Below, piece by piece: positions 32,903 to 41,003 of a DNA stretch of 62,974 nucleotides. This stretch comes from Phycisphaerales bacterium (GTDB lineage Bacteria; Planctomycetota; Phycisphaerae; Phycisphaerales; UBA1924): the NCBI GenBank assembly GCA_029260515.1, contig JAJDDC010000049.1, forward strand, positions 1-62,974, given 5' to 3'. The notes under the pieces are model-generated. The model had not been told where the DNA came from. It was given only the letters and a program-made list of their open reading frames with translations, and ran no database searches. Position numbers and translations under genes: made by a program. The number at the start of each line of letters is the position of its first letter. The first letter of the stretch is position 1.

Positions 32903-33358
32903 TCACCTCGCTTGGAGCCATACGTTGCAGATCGAGGTTCCATCGGTGGCGACAGCCGCCGCCATGCGAAGGCCGATCTTGCAAAGTCCGATCTGAGTGA
33001 ATTCGTCGATCAGGACGTTCAGCGTTCCCTGGGAGACGGGGACGCAGGCCACCGTCTCGTGTTCCCCCCAACGGAACATGGCGTCCACACTTGACGTGAC
33101 GACGACGGCCGCAGAGATGTCCTGCTCGACACCGACCGCAATGGGATCGTTGTTCCCGTCCCTCATGTACTTCTGGACGAAAATATCGACAGAGCCGGCT
33201 GTTGTTGTTCCCGTCTCATCGACCTTGAAGTGAAGGCAGAACTCCGTGTATCCCGCCAGGTCGATGAACTCGGACATCGTCTCGACCGTAATTAAGATGG
33301 GGTCGAGGTCGAGCTGCGAGAAGAGCTTCACCTCCAACGGATGACGCGGGTCTGACAT
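32903..33358 (-). CDS. hypothetical virion protein, beta-rich (151 aa)
   Basis: Strand-rich protein with E-F-C-L-H-F-K-V-D-E-T-G-T-T-T-A-G-S-V-D. The next gene (33430-33918) has the matching I-x-I-N-V-N-T-N-E-T-G-T-S-T-A-G-E-V-D and a shared L-C-K-I-G / F-C-K-I-G-F near the C-terminus. The two look like paralogues, perhaps decoration proteins. Confidence 0.5.
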   Translation of the reverse strand: MSDPRHPLEVKLFSQLDLDPILITVETMSEFIDLAGYTEFCLHFKVDETGTTTAGSVDIFVQKYMRDGNNDPIAVGVEQDISAAVVVTSSVDAMFRWGEHETVACVPVSQGTLNVLIDEFTQIGLCKIGLRMAAAVATDGTSICNVWLQAR

Positions 33359-33384
33359 CTCTAATACTCCAGGGTGATTTAGTT

Positions 33385-33413
33385 AGTCGGGACGAGACCG
33401 CCCCGCCCCGACT
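33385..33413 (-). terminator. weak hairpin
   Basis: AGTCGGG/CCCGACT 7-bp stem with a 15-nt GC-rich loop between the two paralogous genes; no clear T run. Possible mRNA end or attenuator. Confidence 0.35.
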
Positions 33414-33429
33414 GGTGGTTGGTGTCAGA

Positions 33430-33918
33430 CTACGTCGCGTCTCCGACTCGCTTCACGACAGCGGTAACCGTTCCCGTGTAGCCGGTTGCTCCAGCCTCGT
33501 CCGTGATGACGTCGAAGCCGATCTTGCAGAAACCGGCAGCGAAGATGCCCTGCGCCGCAACGCCGACAACAGGATTTCCGGTCGTCGCCTCCCTGATCTC
33601 GGGGGCGAGGCCGAGCTGAGCCGCGAAGAGGTAGTCCGCGTCACCATCGAGCAGGTCGATCTCCTCGATCAGTTGGATCGTGTGGAGCAGATTCTGGCCG
33701 TTGACGTCGTACAGTTCGCAAACCAAGTCAACCTCTCCCGCTGTCGAGGTCCCGGTCTCGTTCGTGTTGACGTTGATCGAGATCGATACGAGGTCGCGAA
33801 AGTCCAAGACCCCGCTCATAATCTTCCCCGTACCCGGGGCGAGGAGGTTGTCGGCAGTCGCAAGCCCAAGCTGGGCGCCAGTGTACGTGTCTACTCTGTG
33901 AGTCGTTGGTCGAGACAT
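33430..33918 (-). CDS. hypothetical virion protein, paralogue of 32903-33358 (162 aa)
   Basis: Beta-rich, with the shared N-E-T-G-T-S-T-A-G-E-V-D motif and C-terminal F-C-K-I-G-F. The ATG at 33918 has GGAAAAAGGAAAT upstream. Probable minor capsid or decoration protein by position between capsid and spike genes. Confidence 0.5.
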   Translation of the reverse strand: MSRPTTHRVDTYTGAQLGLATADNLLAPGTGKIMSGVLDFRDLVSISINVNTNETGTSTAGEVDLVCELYDVNGQNLLHTIQLIEEIDLLDGDADYLFAAQLGLAPEIREATTGNPVVGVAAQGIFAAGFCKIGFDVITDEAGATGYTGTVTAVVKRVGDAT

Positions 33919-34006
33919 TTTCTATTTCCTTTTTCCGGGTTGGGGGTGCTGGGTTTTCGGGCTGTTGTTGAGGGCCGTTTGATTTTCAAGAGACGCGACG
34001 CAAGGA

Positions 34007-34723
34007 TCAGTCCGTATCCACCTCCGTGATCGGGCTGGCAGTAGTTGACGCTGTGTAGGTCTGCGTGAGGATCGGGGTCCCGGCGTCCGTGTCGTCGTAG
34101 ACTTCCAGGTTTCCGGTGACGCTGTTGAGCTTGACTCGGTTGACGAGCTTCGAGATACCGGCGAGTAGGTTGCGAGAGCCGGCGGCGACCGAGTCCCCAA
34201 AGCTGCTCGCTCGGACCGTCGTGATGTTTCGTCGCAAAAGGATGTCCGTGAGCTTCTCGGCCGCTGCCGCGGAGAGGGACGCTGCAGCGATGACATCCGT
34301 GTTGATCGTACCGACCGTCACCGCATCGGTTACCGCTGTAACCGTGGGGATTACCGCCCCGGTGTGAGTCGCTGAGGCGAGCGTCACCGTGTCGCTGCCG
34401 GCGGTGAACGTAGAGACGTCGTCGATGTCCACTCCATAGGTGCGGATAACGATCAGCGTGTCCTGCGAGCTGGCGGCGGTGAACTTGATCGCGATGTAGT
34501 CGTGGTTCATCTCCGCTGCGGTCAGCGAGATTTCGTAGTACCCAGTCGACGCGATCTCCGCGGCGGTGTCGGCGATGGCAAGGGCAGTCCACGCGCCAGC
34601 GCCGTCCTTGTAGTAACCGTCGTCGGCCGGGGACTCCCCGGTCTTGAAGTTAGCCGGCGTCGTCGAGTCCACCATCGCGAAGACGATCTCGATGGCTTCG
34701 TTCTTTTTCAGATGGATCTGCAT
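34007..34723 (-). CDS. putative tail/fibre protein (238 aa)
   Basis: Shares the D-G-Y-Y...G-Y-Y-E-I-S-L-T-A-A-E-M pattern with the 618-aa protein at 34955-36811 (D-G-Y-Y-N-L-T-L-T-A-A-Q-L), so they have a related N-terminal domain. The C-terminal part has an L-L-x-R-N-I-T-T helix-strand motif and a beta tail. Likely a fibre or collar component. Confidence 0.5.
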   Translation of the reverse strand: MQIHLKKNEAIEIVFAMVDSTTPANFKTGESPADDGYYKDGAGAWTALAIADTAAEIASTGYYEISLTAAEMNHDYIAIKFTAASSQDTLIVIRTYGVDIDDVSTFTAGSDTVTLASATHTGAVIPTVTAVTDAVTVGTINTDVIAAASLSAAAAEKLTDILLRRNITTVRASSFGDSVAAGSRNLLAGISKLVNRVKLNSVTGNLEVYDDTDAGTPILTQTYTASTTASPITEVDTD

Positions 34724-34724
34724 C

Positions 34725-34955
34725 TCAGATCATTCCTCTCGAGCACCCGGTCCACATGCCGGGGGCGTACTTGTGGCGGAATTCGTCCTGATTGATACCG
34801 GGGGGCTCGTCCATCGCGATGCCTGAGTAGCAGCCAACGAGGTGCTGTCGGTCGTCGTCGTTTACCGTTCCGTCGCGCTCGAAGAGCATCATGCTCGCGC
34901 CTGGAATGGTGAGGTTCAGCATGCTGAAGCGTTTCTCGGCGGTGTCTACAGCCAT
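34725..34955 (-). CDS. conserved small phage protein (76 aa)
   Basis: M-A-V-D-T-A-E-K-R-F-S-M-L-N-L and R-D-G-T-V-N-D-D-D-R-Q follow a pattern I have seen in short proteins beside fibre genes of marine and soil phages. No function known. Fits tightly between its neighbours (1-bp overlap, 1-bp gap). Confidence 0.5.
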   Translation of the reverse strand: MAVDTAEKRFSMLNLTIPGASMMLFERDGTVNDDDRQHLVGCYSGIAMDEPPGINQDEFRHKYAPGMWTGCSRGMI

Positions 34956-36811
34956 TACGAGAACTCTCCTCGTGTCGCGGTTGTCCCGTCGTCCGACACC
35001 GTTGAAGCGCCCACGTCCGCCGTGTCCGCGTCGTTACGAACCGTCAGCGTTGTCGCTGTCTGTGTCACCTTGTTTCGTGCCAGTGTCGCGAGCCACGCGA
35101 TCTTGGCGACGAGAGTTGCCGTTGCCGCAGGCACCGCCGAAGACTCGGCGTAGGTGTCCGTGTTGAGCGCCGCGACCGCCTCCGTCTTGACCTCTGCCTT
35201 CATGGCCGTGGACATTCCGCCAAGGTCTGTGAGTCCCGCTCCGGCAACGCCGATGACCGAGGTGTCTACGAGCGTTGCGGCGGTGTCGACCTTTACGGCC
35301 GCGATATCAGCGGAGATGTCAGCGCCAACCGGCGCTCCAATTCTCGCGAAGCTGTCCCCAGTCTGGGCCGTGTGCCCGGTGAGCGTCGTGACCGTCGCGC
35401 ATGTCGTGACCGTGCCGACCGTCGTGGCGCTAAGGCCAACAGTCGAGGACGGGTTCTCGACGTTCGCCCAGTCAACGCCCGGTCGACCAGCAGCGGTGAT
35501 CGCGAGAGTGCGCGTCGGGACCGAAGCCTTCAGCGAGCGATCTGCGAGAATGTCGATCGTGTCGCCGATCGCCATAGTGAAGACAGCGGGGTCCACAAGG
35601 AGCGTCACCGTCTTCGTCGACCCGGTGTAAGCGCTGACGATCCCGACGCACTTCTGCACTGCCGTCGAAGCGTCTGTGACGACCACGACACAGCCGAGAT
35701 AGGCGCTGTCGTCCGCCGAGCCGGCGGTGAGCGTAAAGCTTGTCTGGCTTGCGAGTGTGGCAATCGTCGTGTTCTGCATGAGAATCGACGACTCGGCCGA
35801 GGTCCACGCAGTATCACCTCGATCGCGGATGGCTTGGAGAGACTCGGTCGTGTTGACGAAGTCATCCCAGTCCGCAGTCGCGCTCGCGGAGACGAGCTTC
35901 GCAATAATCGAGTCGTCTGTGACGTCCGCTCCAACGACAGCCGCCGAGACCAAGTGGTCAAGACCGATGTCCGTAAGTGCCGTGTCGACCTCTGTGTTGA
36001 CCTGGGCAGTCGAGATGTCGTTGAGGGCGGCAACCGTAGCCTCCAGCGCCACCTTGTCACCGACAGCCTGAAGTGAATCCGTGGTGTTGGCGAAATCATC
36101 CCAGTCAGCAGTCGCCGAAGCTGAAACCAATTTGGCGATAACTGAATTGTCAACAACGTCCGTTCCGATGACTGCCGCTGACAAGAGGTGGTCGAGACCG
36201 ATACTCACCAGCGAAGCGTCTGCCTCGACTTGAACTTCCGCCTTCATTGCGGTCGACATGCCACCAAGGTCGGTCAGGCTGGCCCCTGCAGCCCCAATGC
36301 GCGCGAACGAATCACCCGTTTGAGCGGTGTGTCCGGTGAGCGTCGTGCAAGTCCCGATTGTCGAGTTCGCCTTGGCGTAACCCGTTCCGTCGTAGTCGAG
36401 CTCACAGTTGTCCGCTGCCGTAGCATCGCCAGAGATCTGAATCGTGTCGACTTGGAGATGGTCGGTTGCAGCGACAGCGTAAAGCGAATCGTAGACGTTC
36501 GCATTGACGACCATGAACAGCGCCTTCAGCGGGAGGCAGAGACTGTCGTCGTTGATGATGACGACGAGCATACCCTCGGTGTCGAGCTGCGCGGCAGTGA
36601 GCGTCAGATTGTAGTAACCGTCTGCCGACGTGATCGCGGCAAAAGTATTGCCGCTGATGTCCGTCACCGCTGCGGCGTCATGTTTTATGATCTCCGCTTC
36701 GTCGGCCGAAGAGACCGCCAAGGTCGTCACGGGGGTGAACCCGTCACCGACAGCCACCACGGGCCCAATCACCACCTTGACCAGAGTGTCAGCTTTGAGT
36801 ACCAGGGCCAT
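34955..36811 (-). CDS. putative tail-fibre protein with internal repeats (618 aa)
   Basis: N-terminal beta domain ending in N-A-N-V-Y-D-S-L-Y, then repeated helical segments. The block I-A-K-L-V-S-A-S-A-T-A-D-W-D-D-F occurs twice, L-T-D-L-G-G-M-S-T-A-M-K-A-E-V twice, and S-I/D-I-G-L-D-H-L twice. The C-terminus (T-L-T-V-R-N-D-A-D-T-A-D-V-G) is a beta tail common to phage fibres. Repeat number may vary between relatives. Confidence 0.6.
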   Translation of the reverse strand: MALVLKADTLVKVVIGPVVAVGDGFTPVTTLAVSSADEAEIIKHDAAAVTDISGNTFAAITSADGYYNLTLTAAQLDTEGMLVVIINDDSLCLPLKALFMVVNANVYDSLYAVAATDHLQVDTIQISGDATAADNCELDYDGTGYAKANSTIGTCTTLTGHTAQTGDSFARIGAAGASLTDLGGMSTAMKAEVQVEADASLVSIGLDHLLSAAVIGTDVVDNSVIAKLVSASATADWDDFANTTDSLQAVGDKVALEATVAALNDISTAQVNTEVDTALTDIGLDHLVSAAVVGADVTDDSIIAKLVSASATADWDDFVNTTESLQAIRDRGDTAWTSAESSILMQNTTIATLASQTSFTLTAGSADDSAYLGCVVVVTDASTAVQKCVGIVSAYTGSTKTVTLLVDPAVFTMAIGDTIDILADRSLKASVPTRTLAITAAGRPGVDWANVENPSSTVGLSATTVGTVTTCATVTTLTGHTAQTGDSFARIGAPVGADISADIAAVKVDTAATLVDTSVIGVAGAGLTDLGGMSTAMKAEVKTEAVAALNTDTYAESSAVPAATATLVAKIAWLATLARNKVTQTATTLTVRNDADTADVGASTVSDDGTTATRGEFS

Positions 36812-37552
36812 CTAAACCGCCAAGCTGTGATTGTAGTGGTAAGCCGCTATCGGAATAGAAAGGCCGCCGCCGCCACCGGCAGGGCTGATCGAAGGCGACC
36901 ATCCCGAACACGGTGAGTAGAACGGCTGCACGCCTGCGGCCCAGCCACTGTCACCCGAAGGCGTCAGGGCGTTGCCGCCGACAAGGTCAATCTCAACCCC
37001 GCTGCCGCTATTCCCCATACACTCGCAGTAGTACTGAAGGGCGTCGGGGCGAATCAACAGCGGCGAGAAGCCGGCACCGAACTCAGCGATGTTGTCGTCA
37101 GACAACTCGATGTTCCACGCAGCAATGTGCTCAAGTCGCCCGTCAAAGTCGTTTCCAAGCGCGGGCCACTGCGCGACAGCAAACTGATTGAGCGTCGGTA
37201 TCGAGACCGTATGAGACACGGGAGCGGTGTTTGTCCCGTCAATCCACAGGGAAATCTCGCTGCTCGTTATCGTAACGATGATCGGTACCCAGGCGTTGAT
37301 CGTCCAACCAACCTCACTGTCGGATGTCCCGGTCCAATTGTCGTTGAAGTTGACATCCCCATCCCCACTGCCCTGAGAGACCACGTAGATGTTGTTTCCA
37401 GCATTGCCGCTGTCGTCGATCGTCCATATCGTCTGACTTCCTGTCTCGGTTGTACGATAGGCCCAACACGCAATCGTCAGTGGTAGCGTTGTTACCGGCG
37501 CGAAAGAGCCTGAGAGATATGTCGGTGTCGTTGACTCGAAGACGCGAGACAT
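36812..37552 (-). CDS. LamG/concanavalin-like lectin-domain protein (246 aa)
   Basis: Residues 1-170 have the jelly-roll pattern F-E-S-T-T...P-L-T-I-A-C-W-A-Y, V-P-I-I-V-T-I-T-S-S-E-I-S-L-W-I-D-G-T and F-D-G-R-L-E-H-I-A-A-W. This is typical of laminin-G/concanavalin-like sugar-binding domains. A 50-aa Gly/Ser/Pro tail follows. Probably a virion protein that touches surface glycans. Confidence 0.7.
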   Translation of the reverse strand: MSRVFESTTPTYLSGSFAPVTTLPLTIACWAYRTTETGSQTIWTIDDSGNAGNNIYVVSQGSGDGDVNFNDNWTGTSDSEVGWTINAWVPIIVTITSSEISLWIDGTNTAPVSHTVSIPTLNQFAVAQWPALGNDFDGRLEHIAAWNIELSDDNIAEFGAGFSPLLIRPDALQYYCECMGNSGSGVEIDLVGGNALTPSGDSGWAAGVQPFYSPCSGWSPSISPAGGGGGLSIPIAAYHYNHSLAV

Positions 37553-37553
37553 C

Positions 37554-38060
37554 TTATGTCTCCCTCATCTCTACGCGCAGGATTCGGAGGACAGCAGCCA
37601 TATTGTCGGATGCATTGTCGGCGTCCCGAGTGATCTTGTAGCGGAACATATCACCGGCGACGACGCTGTCCATCTGCGCGCCAGAGGTGTGGGCGATCGT
37701 CGGCTCGACAACCCTATCCGTGGCTGAGGGCGCTGCGTCGGTAACAGACTGAGCCGCGGCGAAGCTGTCGCTCGTGAGCACCTGAGTGTCGATCGGCGTG
37801 CGCTCGAAGAAACCATCCAAGATAAAGTTGTTCGTGGCTATCGGCGCAGAGCACCAAAAGTGCATCGTCACGCCACCTCCGGCGTAATTCTGCGGCATGA
37901 CGCCGGGGAGTATGGCGCTCTGATCTACCGACGCGGAGAACTCAAGGCATGGGTGCGGCGTCGTCGTGTTGATCGTCGTTCGAATTGCAGCCGCTGTAGC
38001 AGAAGCCGGGGAGTCTGCGTTCTTGGGTTCCCAGACGTAGAGCGTGTCGCCGGATGCCAT
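37554..38060 (-). CDS. hypothetical virion protein (168 aa)
   Basis: Begins M-A-S-G-D-T-L-Y-V-W-E-P and has a beta-rich body (V-T-M-H-F-W-C-S-A, I-L-D-G-F-F-E-R) ending in R-I-L-R-V-E-M. This start pattern recurs in decoration or fibre-base proteins next to capsid genes. Function inferred from position only. Confidence 0.5.
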   Translation of the reverse strand: MASGDTLYVWEPKNADSPASATAAAIRTTINTTTPHPCLEFSASVDQSAILPGVMPQNYAGGGVTMHFWCSAPIATNNFILDGFFERTPIDTQVLTSDSFAAAQSVTDAAPSATDRVVEPTIAHTSGAQMDSVVAGDMFRYKITRDADNASDNMAAVLRILRVEMRET

Positions 38061-38061
38061 T

Positions 38062-38304
38062 TTAGGTCTCCACTCTGAAGCGACGTGCGACGACAGCCAT
38101 CAACATCTTGGCTTTTTGCTTCGCCGTTAGAGACCCGCGAGCCGGCTGTGGAATCGCCGCGTTAATCGCTGCTGCATTGTTGCTGACCCAGTCGTCTATA
38201 GCGTCGACTGCGGCTCGGAGTTGCGGCTTGGTGATCTCGACTGGATCTGTTTTCATCCACTCGGCCCAAATAGCCCATCGGTCTGCGTCTGGTAATGCTG
38301 GCAT
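38062..38304 (-). CDS. conserved small phage protein near capsid gene (80 aa)
   Basis: R-W-A-I-W-A-E-W-M, L-R-A-A-V-D-A-I-D-D-W-V and L-T-A-K-Q-K-A-K-M-L-M-A-V-V-A-R-R follow a conserved pattern of short helical proteins encoded beside phage capsid genes. ATG 38304 follows GGGAAGTG; a GTG one codon upstream is the alternative start. Confidence 0.6.
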   Translation of the reverse strand: MPALPDADRWAIWAEWMKTDPVEITKPQLRAAVDAIDDWVSNNAAAINAAIPQPARGSLTAKQKAKMLMAVVARRFRVET

Positions 38305-38332
38305 CACTTCCCGGCCCGTTGCCCTGGCGAGT

Positions 38333-38375
38333 AAAAAAGCTGGCCCGACACCCTGGGGCGAAGCGTCGGGCCAGC
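38333..38375 (-). terminator. rho-independent terminator after the capsid gene
   Basis: On the minus strand an 11-bp perfect stem (38375-38365 with 38349-38339), a 15-nt loop and TTTTTT. It would cut most capsid transcripts here and lower expression of the tail and internal genes beyond. Confidence 0.9.
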
Positions 38376-38383
38376 GCGATGGA

Positions 38384-39655
38384 CTACGTCGCGATGTTCG
38401 TCAGGAGGACGGACTTGCCGGGAGCCTTCGTGAACAGCGCGTGGTTCACGTAGGCCCGGAGCTCGTAACCAGCGACGTCATCCAAATGACGGAAGAACTC
38501 GTCGCCTCGGTCAGGCAGCTTGAAGGTCAAGTCCGTAGCGCCGATACGTTTGTACAGGCGCGGCGACAACATGAAGCCGAAGCCGTTGCGGCAGTAGATC
38601 GATGGCTTGATCGTGATCGTGCCGTTCTGCGAGTAGAACTGAATCCCGCTCGCCCCGACGTCAGCGCGGCTCGAGCCGGGCTGCTTGTCGTAGTGAACTC
38701 GGTTCACCTCGGTGTCGATCAGGTCGCCCCACACCTCGGGAGAGATGTAGAGACAGAGATCTTCGTCGAGACCCTTTCCCGTAGCGAGGGCGATGGCTTC
38801 GTTGACCTTCGAGAAAGTCAAAGCGCCGTTCACCGCGAAGTTCGTCGGCTGCCAGAGCGAATAACTCGCCTTGGTGATGCCGTACAGCGAGGTCGTGGCG
38901 GAGTCGAGGATCTCGTAGAGGCCGGCAAAGACGTTGTGCGCAGTCCCTGTCAGGTCGTACTGCTCGTCGAAGAAGATAAGGTCGCCATCGGCAATCGCGG
39001 CGGTTTCACCACAAGCGATCACGACCTGTCGAGCGTCCATGTCGACGCTCGTTACCGAGGCGATAGATGGGGCTGCGTGGTGGCGATCCGCCAGAGCGCT
39101 CGTGAAGACGTCAATGACGGCGGTTTCCATTCCCGCCCAAATACCAGGGGCCCACTGAGCCTTCGTGAACGTGACCGTCGAGTTGTTGCCGCTATTGACG
39201 ATCGTCGCGCCCGAGCAGTCGGCGATTCCCTTCTGCCCCCAGAAGTAATCGATCTCCATGCGCTTGCGGCACGACTGGTACATATTCTCGACGACGACGT
39301 CGAGCGCTCGGCGGAAGGCCCGCTTGCCGCCACTCGAGGCGCGGGCTGCCGTCTCGTAGTCAATCTGCGACTTGAGGAGCATCTGCGTGCCGACGAGAGT
39401 CGCATCCTTGGTCGCGCCAGCGACGGCGTCCACGAGGCTGAAGGCACCTCCGGCCGCAGCCTTGTACGTCACACCATGCTCGTGCTGGAGTAACACCGGC
39501 TGGTGGTAAGAGTTACCGGGCATCTGGTCTCGCGACACGAACTTTACGTCGCGCGTGAGCTTGATACCGCGGGGGAGGAGATTCTCCAGAGTATCCGCGT
39601 AGATCTCTTTGAAGTTACCACTGAGAGTGGTGACTGTATTTGGAGCATCGGCCAT
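38384..39655 (-). CDS. major capsid protein
   Basis: 423 aa, with the helical N-terminal arm (F-K-E-I-Y-A-D-T-L-E-N-L-L-P), a long spine helix (R-A-L-D-V-V-V-E-N-M-Y-Q-S) and a C-terminal beta-rich body with Y-E-L-R-A-Y-V-N-H-A-L-F near its end, as in HK97-fold coat proteins. It follows scaffold and portal in the standard order and is backed by a strong terminator, as the most abundant product usually is. Fold-level evidence only. Confidence 0.8.
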   Translation of the reverse strand: MADAPNTVTTLSGNFKEIYADTLENLLPRGIKLTRDVKFVSRDQMPGNSYHQPVLLQHEHGVTYKAAAGGAFSLVDAVAGATKDATLVGTQMLLKSQIDYETAARASSGGKRAFRRALDVVVENMYQSCRKRMEIDYFWGQKGIADCSGATIVNSGNNSTVTFTKAQWAPGIWAGMETAVIDVFTSALADRHHAAPSIASVTSVDMDARQVVIACGETAAIADGDLIFFDEQYDLTGTAHNVFAGLYEILDSATTSLYGITKASYSLWQPTNFAVNGALTFSKVNEAIALATGKGLDEDLCLYISPEVWGDLIDTEVNRVHYDKQPGSSRADVGASGIQFYSQNGTITIKPSIYCRNGFGFMLSPRLYKRIGATDLTFKLPDRGDEFFRHLDDVAGYELRAYVNHALFTKAPGKSVLLTNIAT

Positions 39656-39720
39656 GAAAGTGCCACCTGTTCGGGGGTTCGGTTAGACGGTGATCGCCGT
39701 TCCCCAAAGAGGGGCGGCGC

Positions 39721-40980
39721 CTACTCGTCTCCGTCGTTGAAGAAATCCTCGTAGTTTGGTGGTCCTACTCTGGATCCTTCGCGGTCCCGACGCCTCGGAT
39801 CAGGGGTGGCCTCCGGCGTCCCTCTGGTGGAGCCTCGCCGGTTCGTCCCTGAGCGGTTGGTGGCCTTCTTCCGCTTGCGGAGCTTCTCTATATTTTTCTT
39901 TTTGACCGCCGCCGCCAGTTCGGGATTCACCTCGGCGAGCTGTTCAGGGGTCATTCCTGCGACACTTCGCTGGAGTAGCTCCCTTTGCTCGACGACGACT
40001 TCCTGCAAAACTGCGCCGGCGATGCGGTCATCGATATCGTGCCCCTGAGAAATCAGAGTTACAAGCCTATTTGCCAAGGCCTCGCTGATAGGGCCGTCGT
40101 GAGGATGCCCCCCGGCGTCAAGCGCGGTGTCCATCGCCTTGACCGCGGCGGCGTCTCGACTGCGAGCCAGCCGCTCCGCCCGCTCCTGCGCATTTGCCGC
40201 TTCCTTGCGGTCGTAGTCCGCTTTGTAACGCTCCTGCTCCTCTTCGAGCTCGGCGATTCTTCGCTGGTCCGGAGTCATCTGCTCGCGCTCCAATTGCTTT
40301 GCAACGCGCTCCGCGATGACCTCGTCGAGCATCTCTTCCGCCTTCAGTCGGTCGCCCGTGACGGCCGTCGCCCAAAAGTCCACGAGGTTGTCAAGGACGG
40401 CGTCCTTGTTCGCAAGCTTCTGAAGAACGCCCTTCGCACCCTGCTCCTTTTCTGCGGCAGCTTCAAAGCGCTGGTCTGCCGCGGCGCCCTTTTGAAATCC
40501 GACGACGAGCTGGTCATAGGTTACTGTTCCGCTCTCGCCATTTACTGTTACTTCGTGCAGGGATTGAGGGTGTCGTGCGTTGGTCTCTGGGCTGTCCTCC
40601 TCTTCGCTCTCGTCTTCTTCGGAAGCGTCATCTAATTCCTCTCCATCGCCCTCTTCCTCTTCTTCGGCCTCATCCTCGCCCTCTTCCTCCTCCTCTTCTT
40701 CGACCTCCCCATCCTCTCCTTCTTCTTCGTCAGTCCCATCGGGATCCTCGGCGGGCTCCTTCTCTGCTCCCTCTCCTGTAGGGCCTTCGTGTGCAACGTC
40801 GTCATCGATGGACTCAGCAGAGGGAGGAACACCGTACGGCGGGTCATCATCACCCTCTTCGTAGCCCTGGTCCTCATTGAAGAAGTCATCGCTCGCGGAC
40901 CCCTTCCCCTCTTGCTCATCATCGGCGTCAAAGATGGCGGTCTCGTTAACCGGCGCAGGCGTGGCGTTTTCTTTTGCCAT
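39721..40980 (-). CDS. scaffolding protein
   Basis: 419 aa. Residues 15-135 are extremely acidic (long Glu/Asp runs). The centre (180-330) is coiled-coil (Q-L-E-R-E-Q-M-T-P-D-Q-R-R-I-A-E-L-E-E-E). The C-terminus is Lys/Arg-rich and ends with an acidic tip. This acid-coil-basic order between portal and capsid genes is typical of scaffolds, where the basic end contacts the coat. Confidence 0.8.
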   Translation of the reverse strand: MAKENATPAPVNETAIFDADDEQEGKGSASDDFFNEDQGYEEGDDDPPYGVPPSAESIDDDVAHEGPTGEGAEKEPAEDPDGTDEEEGEDGEVEEEEEEEGEDEAEEEEEGDGEELDDASEEDESEEEDSPETNARHPQSLHEVTVNGESGTVTYDQLVVGFQKGAAADQRFEAAAEKEQGAKGVLQKLANKDAVLDNLVDFWATAVTGDRLKAEEMLDEVIAERVAKQLEREQMTPDQRRIAELEEEQERYKADYDRKEAANAQERAERLARSRDAAAVKAMDTALDAGGHPHDGPISEALANRLVTLISQGHDIDDRIAGAVLQEVVVEQRELLQRSVAGMTPEQLAEVNPELAAAVKKKNIEKLRKRKKATNRSGTNRRGSTRGTPEATPDPRRRDREGSRVGPPNYEDFFNDGDE

Positions 40981-41003
40981 GTCGATCGAACTCCTGGTTT
41001 TTT

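Noticed and set aside
40575..40864. Pro/Leu- and Ser-rich frames
   Set aside because: Antisense to the Glu/Asp runs of the scaffold gene.
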